Shown: positions 55,625 to 63,147 of the stretch, one piece after another
Numbering within the stretch: position 1 is the first letter of the stretch
Layout: each line of letters begins with the position of its first letter
Source: Candidatus Zixiibacteriota bacterium
Lineage (GTDB): Bacteria; Zixibacteria; MSB-5A5; GN15; FEB-12
Length of the DNA stretch: 64,000 nt
Reading direction: 5' to 3'
NCBI GenBank assembly: GCA_022571985.1
Contig: JACZWU010000007.1
Location: forward strand, 89,986 to 153,985
Position numbers and translations under genes: made by a program
Notes under the pieces: model-generated
What the model was told of the DNA's origin: nothing
The model's database searches: none
What the model saw: only the letters and a program-made list of their open reading frames with translations

Positions 55625-56119
55625 ATGAACAAAAGATTATACCGGTCAAATAGAGAGAGGATGTTGGGAGGTATCTGCGGGGGTATGGGCGAATATTTTG
55701 ATGTCGACCCGACAGTAGTTAGAGTTATTGCTGTTATACTTGGACTTGCCTCTATGGGCTGGGCGGTCATAGCTTATATTATTGGCTGGGTAATAATTCC
55801 TGAAGAACTTCCGGGAGCAGTCAAAGAGAAGAAATTGTCAGAACCCGAAAATCAACCTAAGGTCTATCACGCTTCGGCCACCTGGACCAGATATTTCCCG
55901 GGTCTGGCGCTGATATTTTTTGGGGCACTAATATTGGTACGTGAACACTGGTACTGGATCGATTTTCATGAGGTCTGGCCGGTGATGTTAATCGGCATAG
56001 GTCTGGCTTTGATATTCTGGAGATCCAAATCTGTTCACTCAACTCATTCTGAGGAAACGAAAGTTGAGACGAATAGTAATGATGGCCGCAATGAAAGTAA
56101 CGAAAGTACAGTATCATGA
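55625..56119 (+). CDS. PspC-domain membrane protein
   Basis: A 164-residue membrane protein. The PspC domain covers residues 1-60: RLYRSNRERMLGGICGGMGE is its hallmark and DPTVVRVIAVILGLASMGW its first helix. Two more helices follow near residues 95-110 and 120-135 (LALIFFGALILV and WPVMLIGIGLAL), in the style of LiaI/DUF5668. PspC senses or answers envelope stress by contact with phage-shock partners. A perfect ribosome site (GGAGGGAAGGT region) precedes the ATG. It overlaps the toastrack-type gene by 4 bases. Confidence 0.88.
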   Translation: MNKRLYRSNRERMLGGICGGMGEYFDVDPTVVRVIAVILGLASMGWAVIAYIIGWVIIPEELPGAVKEKKLSEPENQPKVYHASATWTRYFPGLALIFFGALILVREHWYWIDFHEVWPVMLIGIGLALIFWRSKSVHSTHSEETKVETNSNDGRNESNESTVS

Positions 56120-57012
56120 CTCCGGCAAGATTCAGATGGGGCATAATTCTTATTCTGTTTGGTCTCTTGCTCTTGCTGCAGAATATAAATTTGATTTCTG
56201 ATTATTACTGGGATGATTTTGTAATATTTTTCTCAATCACGCTGATAGCCATAGGTATAGAGAAGATATTTACCCGTACCAAACTCCAGTTTCTGGCGTA
56301 TGCCAGTTCATTCCTGATTCTCTTCAGCGGGCTGGCTATCGCCTTTGTCGGCGGCTATAACGACCCCAGAGGAGATTTTTCTTCGGCATCATATTTTGAA
56401 AAGAAGCATGATGATTCGGTCAGACGAATCCTGGCTAATCTTGAAATCAATGGCACCGATTTGACAATTCGTGATTCCGGCGGTGAAATAGTCTATGCTT
56501 CTTTTGACCGTTTTACCCGTAAGCCGGAAATTGACTATGAGGTAGTGGATGATATTGCCGAAGTTAGTTTCATCAGTAGAGGTGGCTTATTGGGCGGCTT
56601 TATTAAACTGGAGTTTGATGAGTCACAAGGCTGGGATCTCAGTTTTTCTAAAGATATTCCGCTGGAATTGTATTGTAGGGGGAAAGATTCAGATATTCAT
56701 TTAAATCTGGCAACTACGCCATTGTACAAATTGTTTCTGGATTTGGACGAATCGGATATATATCTGAAACTTGGTGATCTGGTGCCAAATCTTTCTGTCG
56801 AAATTAACGGAATTGATACAAAGCTCAAACTTCGGGTTCCTGAACATGTCGGTATAAAAATAAACGGTGAAGGCTATGAAGCATATTTTGAAAAAGTTGG
56901 CATGACCCGCCAGAACGGCTGGTATATTTCGGAGGGATTCGACAGAGTTGATTCCAAAGTTGAAATAGACCTTGATGCTGATCTTCGTTCGTTTTCCATA
57001 GAATATTTCTAA
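56116..57012 (+). CDS. LiaF-like membrane protein with toastrack-type C-terminus
   Basis: A 298-residue membrane protein. Three or four helices occupy about residues 8-90 (WGIILILFGLLLLLQNINLI, then IIFFSITLIAIGI and FLILFSGLAIAFVGGY). The rest, about 95-298, is a repetitive beta region (LEINGTDLTIRDSGGEIVYA, then SFDRFTRKPEIDYEVVDD and VEINGIDTKLKLRVPEHVGI), matching the toastrack/DUF2154-like domain of LiaF and related envelope-stress proteins. It overlaps the PspC gene by 4 bases and ends before a strong terminator. Confidence 0.8.
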   Translation: MTPARFRWGIILILFGLLLLLQNINLISDYYWDDFVIFFSITLIAIGIEKIFTRTKLQFLAYASSFLILFSGLAIAFVGGYNDPRGDFSSASYFEKKHDDSVRRILANLEINGTDLTIRDSGGEIVYASFDRFTRKPEIDYEVVDDIAEVSFISRGGLLGGFIKLEFDESQGWDLSFSKDIPLELYCRGKDSDIHLNLATTPLYKLFLDLDESDIYLKLGDLVPNLSVEINGIDTKLKLRVPEHVGIKINGEGYEAYFEKVGMTRQNGWYISEGFDRVDSKVEIDLDADLRSFSIEYF

Positions 57013-57038
57013 CTGACAGAAAGAACGTTGTGACCGAT

Positions 57039-57070
57039 AAATGCTGCTTGTTCTATCAAGCGGCATTTTT
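57039..57070 (+). terminator. Rho-independent terminator ending the PspC/toastrack transcript
   Basis: AAATGCTGCTTG (57039-57050) pairs with CAAGCGGCATTT (57057-57068), with one wobble and a 6-base loop, followed by a T-rich tail. It separates the envelope-stress block from cmk. Confidence 0.85.
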
Positions 57071-57107
57071 CTTTGCCTTTATCCAAAAGTTGTGCTAACA
57101 TTTTCTG

Positions 57108-57806
57108 GTGAATAATTTAAGCCATAATAGCCCGATTGAAAGAGGAAAGGTCATTGCCATAGACGGACCGGCCGGGTCAGGTAAATCTACTACTGCCAAA
57201 ATAGTGGCCGAGCGGCTGGGCTATACTTATCTGGATACCGGGGCGATGTACCGGGCTCTGACTTACTACGCCCTCGAGAATAAGATAAATCCAGCCGATG
57301 AAAAAGAGCTGGCCGAAATAGCCGAGCAGCTGCCGCTGGAATTTCGCCGCAAAGACAGCGGGAATCTGGTCTTTTTAAACGGCCAGGATATCAGTTCGCA
57401 GATACGAACACCTGAGGTTACTAAGAATGTTTCCGAAATTTCGGCCCATTTTCTGGTCCGTCAGGCCATGGTTGCCAAACAAAAAGAGTTCGGAAAGAAC
57501 GGGTCGATTGTAGCCGAAGGCCGCGACACGACTACCGTTGTATTTCCGGATGCAGATTTAAAAATTTATATGGATGCTTCAGTAAAAGAGCGTGCCAAAA
57601 GGAGGCTGCTGGATCTGTCAAATATGGGCATAGAGTCGGACTTAAGTGAACAGGAACGGGACATTAACAGACGGGATAAATTTGATTCGCAGCGGGAGCA
57701 TTCCCCTTTGACCATAGCAGAAGATGCCGTGGTAATTGATACCACCAATCTCACTATTGAAAAGCAGGTCGACCGGATCGTTGAACTCTTTCAGGCTGCC
57801 GGGTAA
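57108..57806 (+). CDS. cmk: Cytidylate kinase
   Basis: Cmk phosphorylates CMP and dCMP, recycling pyrimidine nucleotides. The 232 residues start after the GTG with IAIDGPAGSGKSTTAKIVAE (P-loop) and YLDTGAMYRALTYYAL (CMP site). They contain VAEGRDTTTVVFPDADLKIY and RDINRRDKFDSQREHSPL, all standard for bacterial Cmk. In the second of these the usual GRDIGT reads GRDTTT. The gene is 2 bases before plsC, and cmk-plsC-rpsA is a common bacterial gene order. Confidence 0.93.
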   Translation: MNNLSHNSPIERGKVIAIDGPAGSGKSTTAKIVAERLGYTYLDTGAMYRALTYYALENKINPADEKELAEIAEQLPLEFRRKDSGNLVFLNGQDISSQIRTPEVTKNVSEISAHFLVRQAMVAKQKEFGKNGSIVAEGRDTTTVVFPDADLKIYMDASVKERAKRRLLDLSNMGIESDLSEQERDINRRDKFDSQREHSPLTIAEDAVVIDTTNLTIEKQVDRIVELFQAAG

Positions 57807-57808
57807 AA

Positions 57809-58426
57809 ATGAACTGGACCTATTGGATAAGCTGTCTGTTTTTTAAATTGATGTTCTATTTTTTCAGGGGCAAAGTAAGCGGGCGCCAGTTTCCGCCCCA
57901 ATCCGGTCCTTTCATTTTAGCTGCTAACCATATTGCGTATGTCGACCCGCCGCTGGTGGCTGCTTTTACCGGCCGTGAGATGTTCTTTTTTGCAAAAAAA
58001 GAACTTTTCAATAACAGGCTTTTTGGTGCCCTGATACGTAAAGTAAATGCCCGGCCAGTGCGAAGAGGCGTATTTGACAGAGGAGGTCTTGAGACAGCCG
58101 TCGGGCTTCTCGAAGAAGGGCAGGGATTAGTCATATTTCCCGAAGGTACCCGCTCACTTACTGATGAATTTCTTTCAGCCAAACCCGGAATCGGCATGAT
58201 TGCCTGCCAGGCTAAGGTTTCTATCGTTCCGGTATATATCCACGGCTCCAATGCTTTATGGAAGTGTTTTTTTGGCTCGGCCAAACTTCGGATCAGATAC
58301 GGCGAACCCCTCTCAAGAGAATATGTAATCTCTTTTGAAGCGGGCAAAAAGAGCTACATAGCTATTTCTGAAGAGATTATGAGACGAATTAAAGCCTTAA
58401 AAGAGAAAACACTGTCGGCAATTTAA
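57809..58426 (+). CDS. plsC: 1-acyl-sn-glycerol-3-phosphate acyltransferase
   Basis: PlsC adds the second acyl chain to make phosphatidic acid at the inner membrane. The 205 residues begin with a membrane helix, then show NHIAYVDPPLVA (H-x4-D catalytic motif), RRGVFDRGG and FPEGTRSLTDEF (substrate block), and IVPVYIHGS. The gene follows cmk by 2 bases and precedes rpsA, a widespread arrangement. The short length is typical. Confidence 0.9.
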   Translation: MNWTYWISCLFFKLMFYFFRGKVSGRQFPPQSGPFILAANHIAYVDPPLVAAFTGREMFFFAKKELFNNRLFGALIRKVNARPVRRGVFDRGGLETAVGLLEEGQGLVIFPEGTRSLTDEFLSAKPGIGMIACQAKVSIVPVYIHGSNALWKCFFGSAKLRIRYGEPLSREYVISFEAGKKSYIAISEEIMRRIKALKEKTLSAI

Positions 58427-58501
58427 AGTCTGAAAAATGGTAAAAAAAGCCAGATAATGCTAAAAAATACTTGGCAAAGTACGAAAATGTATTAGTATGA
58501 A

Positions 58502-58614
58502 AGCCGTTGCCGGGTAAGCCCGGCAGCAGCTTTACTGTGATACCTGTTAGAACCCCGGTTTCGGGGAAATTCCAAACTAATCAGGGCAGTAGTTAAGGAG
58601 GTTTTCTTAAGTAA
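58502..58614 (+). promoter_or_regulatory. Structured rpsA leader with distant ribosome site
   Basis: Two stable hairpins precede rpsA: TGCCGGG/CCCGGCA (58508-58525, loop TAAG) and CCCCG/CGGGG (58553-58566, loop GTTT). A perfect AAGGAGG lies at 58595-58601 but 13 bases before the ATG, longer than the usual 5-9. The layout recalls translationally regulated ribosomal protein leaders; autoregulation by S1 is only a suggestion. Confidence 0.5.
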
Positions 58615-60777
58615 ATGGCAGTAGCCGAAAAGAAGACAAAGTCTATAACAACTAAACCGTCGAAACGAAAAGCCACCACGGCTAAGAAGACGACGAAGAC
58701 CAAGACCAAAAAGGTCACCAAAACATCCACAACAGCTGAATCGATTTCTACAGCAGCAAAGAAGACGACTGAGATAGCAGAAAAAGTTGTCACCTCGCGT
58801 CAGCGCCGGGTACTCGAAAGAGCAGAAGTAAAAACTACTGCTGTGGTATCGGTGGCATCAGCGATTGCCGAAGAGCCGGCTGAAATTCTGGCTGTTAAAG
58901 TTACCGATGTCGCCGGTGTTGTTTATGATGAAGCTGAATATCAGCAGATGATTGAAATGTACGAAAGTACTCTGAAGTCAATCAAAGAGGGTGAAATCGT
59001 AACGGGAACAATTTTAGATGTTACCCGCGACGATGTTATTGTTGATGTCGGATTTAAGTCGGAGGGAATAATTCCTATAGATGAATTCCCTAAACCGGTG
59101 AACATTTCTGTAGGAGATGAAATCGATGTCTATCTGGAGCAGATTGAAGATTCCAACGGGCAGTTAATTTTATCGAAGCAAAAAGCCGATTTTATGCGCG
59201 TTTGGGACAAAATTCGCGACATATTTGATTCCGGTCAGACCGTAGAAGGACGCGTAGTCCGCCGTATTAAAGGAGGACTGGTGGTTGATGTGCTTGGTGT
59301 CGATGCATTTTTGCCCGGCTCGCAAGTAGCGCTCAGGCAGGTTCCGGATTTTGATGCCCTTATTAACAACGGGCTCGATGTAAAAATCATCAAGATTAAC
59401 AAGAACCGCCGAAATATCGTTGTCTCCAGGCGCGTTGTTTTAGAAGAAGAGCGTGAAGAGATGCGCGGCAAACTTCTTGATGAAATTGATGTCGAACAGG
59501 TTCGCCCCGGTCTGGTCAAAAACATTACTGATTTTGGTGTGTTTGTTGATTTGGGCGGAGTTGACGGACTTCTTCACATTACTGATATGTCGTGGGGACG
59601 TATCCGCCATCCATCCGAAATGGTCTCGCTGGGTGAAACAATCGACGTCAAGATTCTTGATATTGACGAGAAAACCGGCCGTATCTCTCTGGGGCTGAAG
59701 CAGATGACACCTTATCCCTGGGAGAATGTCGAAGAGAAATTCCCTGTCGGCGACAAAGTTAAAGGCAGAGTTGTTTCAATTACCGATTACGGTGCTTTCG
59801 TTGAGCTGGAAAAAGGAATCGAGGGACTTATTCATATTTCCGAGATGTCCTGGACACAGCATATAAAGCATCCCTCGAAAATCATGTCGGCCAATGACCA
59901 GGTTGAAGCTGTAATTCTCTCGGTTGATAAAGAGAATGAAAAGATTTCCCTGGGAATTAAGCAGATGGAGCCGGATCCCTGGCAGACAATTGAAGAGAAA
60001 TATCCTGTCGGCAAAGATGTCACTGGCAACGTTCGTAATCTGACCGCCTTTGGAGCATTTGTCGAACTGGAAGAAGGCATAGACGGCCTGGTGCATATTT
60101 CAGATATGTCCTGGACAAGACGAATCCAGCACCCTTCGGAAATAATGAAGAAAGGCGACGATGTTGACATCAGGATTCTTAAAGTTGACCATGACAATCG
60201 CCGTATCTCGCTTGGTTATAAGCAGCTTACCGAAGATCCCTGGCCTGTTATTGCTCAGGAGCATTCTGTAGGTTCTGAATGCCTGGGTAAGGTCATCAAA
60301 GTTCTGGACAGGGGCGTGGTAGTCAGCCTGGACGATGAAGTTGAGGGGTTTATTCCATCGGCGCAGCTCTCTCTTCAGGAGATAAAAGACCCGTCATCAG
60401 CTTTCAATCAGGGAGATGAGATTCCCTTGCAGGTTATTGAGATTGATCCTAACCAGCGCAAGATTGTGCTGTCTGTGAACGCTTATTTTAAAAAGCGCGA
60501 ACAAGCAGAGCTTGATGAGTTCCTGACCAAGCATCCTACTTTGTCGACTCAGACTATTGGTGATGCTATGCCGAAAGAGTTAAAAACTAAGGCGAAGCCA
60601 AAGGAACAGGAAGTCTCTGAAGCCGAAACTAAAGCCGATAGTGAAGAAGTTCCGGTTGAAGCCTCAGAGGCCGAGACTGAAGCCTCAGAGACCGAGACTG
60701 AAGCAAAAGCAGAGTCTGAATCTGAGCCGGAAGCTGATAGCGATGCCGATGATTCAGAATCTAAAGAGCAATTATAG
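58615..60777 (+). CDS. rpsA: 30S ribosomal protein S1 with extended charged tails
   Basis: S1 binds mRNA and helps load it on the 30S subunit. The 720 residues hold six S1 repeats at about 125-195, 206-275, 297-365, 379-450, 465-535 and 552-620; for example VKNITDFGVFVDLGGVDGLL in the third. The N-terminal 100 residues are basic and Thr/Lys-rich (TTAKKTTKTKTKK), like histone H1 or SPBB tails. The last 90 are acidic and Ala/Ser/Glu-rich (SEAETEASETETEAKAESES). Such tails go beyond the usual 550-600 residue form. It follows plsC in the common cmk-plsC-rpsA order and ends at a strong terminator. Confidence 0.92.
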   Translation: MAVAEKKTKSITTKPSKRKATTAKKTTKTKTKKVTKTSTTAESISTAAKKTTEIAEKVVTSRQRRVLERAEVKTTAVVSVASAIAEEPAEILAVKVTDVAGVVYDEAEYQQMIEMYESTLKSIKEGEIVTGTILDVTRDDVIVDVGFKSEGIIPIDEFPKPVNISVGDEIDVYLEQIEDSNGQLILSKQKADFMRVWDKIRDIFDSGQTVEGRVVRRIKGGLVVDVLGVDAFLPGSQVALRQVPDFDALINNGLDVKIIKINKNRRNIVVSRRVVLEEEREEMRGKLLDEIDVEQVRPGLVKNITDFGVFVDLGGVDGLLHITDMSWGRIRHPSEMVSLGETIDVKILDIDEKTGRISLGLKQMTPYPWENVEEKFPVGDKVKGRVVSITDYGAFVELEKGIEGLIHISEMSWTQHIKHPSKIMSANDQVEAVILSVDKENEKISLGIKQMEPDPWQTIEEKYPVGKDVTGNVRNLTAFGAFVELEEGIDGLVHISDMSWTRRIQHPSEIMKKGDDVDIRILKVDHDNRRISLGYKQLTEDPWPVIAQEHSVGSECLGKVIKVLDRGVVVSLDDEVEGFIPSAQLSLQEIKDPSSAFNQGDEIPLQVIEIDPNQRKIVLSVNAYFKKREQAELDEFLTKHPTLSTQTIGDAMPKELKTKAKPKEQEVSEAETKADSEEVPVEASEAETEASETETEAKAESESEPEADSDADDSESKEQL

Positions 60778-60810
60778 AATTATCTTATACTTATAATAGA
60801 TAACAGTATA

Positions 60811-60843
60811 GCGGCAGGTTGATTATTGACCTGCCGCTTTTTT
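60811..60843 (+). terminator. Rho-independent terminator after rpsA
   Basis: GCGGCAGGT (60811-60819) pairs perfectly with ACCTGCCGC (60829-60837) around a 9-base loop, followed by six T. It lies 33 bases past the rpsA stop. Confidence 0.92.
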
Positions 60844-60896
60844 ATCGAAAATAGCCATATCTTTGCTGGACTTTACCAAGCGAGGTTATAATTTGA

Positions 60897-62219
60897 GTGA
60901 GAATGAAAACTACAGTTTCAGAAAAAAAAGTAGCCTGTCATACTTTTGGCTGTCGTTTGAATCAATACGAAACAGAAAAAATGGCCGCAAGTCTGCGTCC
61001 GTTCGGTTTTGTACGGACTTCAGATAATAAAGATGAAGCGGCTGATCTATACCTGATTAATACCTGTACGGTAACCCATCGGGCCGACAGAGACTGCCGC
61101 AGTTATATAAGAAGAGTAGCCCGTCATAACCCTGAGGCACGTATAGTAGTTGCCGGCTGCTTTGTTGACTATGACCCTGATACGGTTAAAGCCATTGACG
61201 GTGTCGATGTTGTCATTCTTAATTCAGAAAAAGAGTCACTTAGTGACATTCTTAGAGTCAAACTACCCGAGTTATTTGATACCGAGCCGGACAAAAACTG
61301 TTCGACATTGGTTTCAGATTTTTTTGAGCGCAACCGCGCCTGGCTGAAAATATCCGATGGCTGCAATCAATGGTGTTCGTTTTGTATTATTCCAACTGTC
61401 AGGGGAAGATTAAAACATAAGCCGGTCAGGGAAATTATTCAAGAGATTAACAATCTGGTAGAAAACGGCTACAAAGAGGTAGTTCTGACCGGTGTCAATA
61501 TCGGCTATTACAAAGATGAAGAATCTGAATTTGCCGCCAAAAATCTGGCCGCTCTTTGCCGTCATATACTAAAGCAGACAAACTTGCACAGACTGCGTTT
61601 GTCATCAATTGAGTCCCAGACACTTGGGCCTGATTTAGTTGAACTATATCGAGAATACGGCAGAAGAATCTGCAGGCACTGGCATCTGCCGCTGCAATCA
61701 GGCTCGTCGCGAATCTTAAAACTCATGCAGAGACCTTATGACAGAGAAGCCTACATCCAAAGAGCAGAGCAAATCAAAGCTGTACAGCCGAATACTATTA
61801 TAGGGGCGGATGTGATTGTTGGCTTTCCGGGCGAAACCGATGAAGATTTTAATCTGACCAAAAAACTGGCAGAATCGGGACTTTTGGACTATTTACATGT
61901 TTTTAGCTACTCAGACAGAGCCGGTACCAAAGCTACTGCTATTAACGATAAAGTAGAGAGTAAAGTCATCAGAAAACGTAATATAGAGCTGTCTGAAATT
62001 TCAAAACGGCTTAAACATGATTCTCTTAAAAGACAGCTGGGACAAGTTCTGGAAGTCATTCCGCAGCATAAATCAAACGGAAACGGCCTGCTCTGGGGAA
62101 TTACTGACAACTTTCTGAAAGCAAAACTTCCGGCTGATACCAGCAGGAATAAATCTATACTGAGTCTCAAAGTGACCTCATCAACCAGCGAGTATCTTGA
62201 GGGAACAATTCAGAGTTAA
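60897..62219 (+). CDS. mtaB: tRNA t6A37 methylthiotransferase MtaB
   Basis: MtaB adds a methylthio group to t6A at position 37 of ANN-decoding tRNAs, using two [4Fe-4S] clusters and SAM. The 440 residues show the N-terminal UPF0004 cysteines in CHTFGCRLNQYETE, INTCTVTHRAD and VAGCFV. The radical-SAM motif is SDGCNQWCSFCIIP (C-x3-C-x2-C). The C-terminal TRAM-like region is short. MtaB and not MiaB is favoured by the THRADRDCR wording and GCRLNQ rather than GCQMN. The GTG at 60897 is the ORF start; an ATG at 60903 is a near alternative. Confidence 0.9.
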   Translation: MRMKTTVSEKKVACHTFGCRLNQYETEKMAASLRPFGFVRTSDNKDEAADLYLINTCTVTHRADRDCRSYIRRVARHNPEARIVVAGCFVDYDPDTVKAIDGVDVVILNSEKESLSDILRVKLPELFDTEPDKNCSTLVSDFFERNRAWLKISDGCNQWCSFCIIPTVRGRLKHKPVREIIQEINNLVENGYKEVVLTGVNIGYYKDEESEFAAKNLAALCRHILKQTNLHRLRLSSIESQTLGPDLVELYREYGRRICRHWHLPLQSGSSRILKLMQRPYDREAYIQRAEQIKAVQPNTIIGADVIVGFPGETDEDFNLTKKLAESGLLDYLHVFSYSDRAGTKATAINDKVESKVIRKRNIELSEISKRLKHDSLKRQLGQVLEVIPQHKSNGNGLLWGITDNFLKAKLPADTSRNKSILSLKVTSSTSEYLEGTIQS

Positions 62220-62379
62220 ATTAATTTCAGCAAACTTCTGAATTTTTTACCAAAAGCTCACTTTTTTCCATTCTTTCTGGAAAACATTTCTTTTAAGCGT
62301 AACCCATATAGAAATTCAGGGCTGTCGTTTGTCAGCTTAACTTTCATACTGTCAATAACTTAACTGGCATTGGCGCTGA

Positions 62380-62396
62380 TTGGCACGGCTGCTGCT
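62380..62396 (+). promoter_or_regulatory. Sigma-54-type promoter before motE
   Basis: TTGGCACGGCTGCTGCT fits the -24/-12 consensus TGGCACG-N4-TTGC, with the GG (62382-62383) and GC (62394-62395) separated by the required 10 bases and one mismatch in TTGC. Start would fall near 62407, 27 bases before the leader ORF. An NtrC-family activator is encoded at 44806. Confidence 0.65.
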
Positions 62397-62433
62397 ATAT
62401 CAATGCTCGGCGAACTATCGCCAAGGACTATTT

Positions 62434-62496
62434 ATGTCAGAAAACGGAATGCGAAAACAAACGGGTTTAATGAAGCCAGACAGGCAGCCGCAATGA
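62434..62496 (+). CDS. 20-residue leader ORF coupled to motE
   Basis: A short frame encodes MSENGMRKQTGLMKPDRQPQ. It has AAGGA (62423-62427) exactly 6 bases upstream, the best ribosome site in this region. Its TGA stop overlaps the ATG of motE as ATGA, the usual sign of coupled translation. It could be a leader peptide that controls motE translation. No homolog is known to me, and it is too short for any domain call. Confidence 0.5.
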   Translation: MSENGMRKQTGLMKPDRQPQ

Positions 62497-63146
62497 AGTG
62501 GCTGATTTTAGGAGTTGGCTTTGTTGTTGTCATGGCTTTAGTGGCTTTTGGCACACTTATGATGCTTGGCGGCGATAATGCGTCAGTCAGCGAATCTGAA
62601 ACAACGCATGAGTCGGAAAAAGTAAAGAAAGATGCGAAGAAAGAAACTAAGCCGAAAATGTCAGCCGACCGGGCAGCAACTGCAGAGGAAGAATACGAAT
62701 CGATGCTGTCAAAAATGATGGAAAACCTGGCAGTACTCGATTATGTGCCGGGACCTGATGAAATGATGACCCAGGACGGGTCAATGTCCATTCAGGATTC
62801 CACCGATGGCGCCAACTGGCTCGAAAAAGAAAAACATAAGCTGGCTAAGCGTGAAAGATCTCTGGATTTGAAACAAAGAGAATTAGAAAAAGTTGACCGC
62901 AAAGTTTCTCAGAAACTTCTTAGAATAGAACAAGCAGAGTCGTCCAGAATAAATCAACTGGCCAAGCTCTACGATAGTATGGATCCCCAGGCTGTTGCCC
63001 AACTGATGCGCAATCTGGAAGATGAAATAGTTGTCGAACTTTTACCCCGCATGAAGAGCAAGAATGCAGCAATAGTCTTGTCGCTTTTACCTCCCAAACG
63101 TGCCGCGAATCTGTCTAAACAGATGATTACATTGGCGGAGAAATAG
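62493..63146 (+). CDS. motE: MotE-like flagellar motor chaperone with MgtE-N-like C-terminus
   Basis: A 217-residue protein with one N-terminal membrane helix (KWLILGVGFVVVMALVAFG), then an acidic and basic stretch, a coiled coil from about residues 110-150 (LAKRERSLDLKQRELEKVDR) and a C-terminal domain reading YDSMDPQAVAQLMRNLEDE, then VVELLPRMKSKNAAIVLSLL. That end matches the MgtE intracellular N domain found in MotE, which stabilises the flagellar stator protein MotC/MotB partners. I use the ATG at 62493, which overlaps the leader ORF stop; the frame is open to 62370 but that reaches into the sigma-54 promoter. The FliK-like gene follows by 1 base. Confidence 0.8.
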   Translation: MKWLILGVGFVVVMALVAFGTLMMLGGDNASVSESETTHESEKVKKDAKKETKPKMSADRAATAEEEYESMLSKMMENLAVLDYVPGPDEMMTQDGSMSIQDSTDGANWLEKEKHKLAKRERSLDLKQRELEKVDRKVSQKLLRIEQAESSRINQLAKLYDSMDPQAVAQLMRNLEDEIVVELLPRMKSKNAAIVLSLLPPKRAANLSKQMITLAEK

Positions 63147-63147
63147 A

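Noticed and set aside
62370-62492. N-terminal extension of the MotE-like protein
   Set aside because: It overlaps the sigma-54 element and leader ORF; the ATG at 62493 gives the usual short N-terminus followed by the membrane helix.
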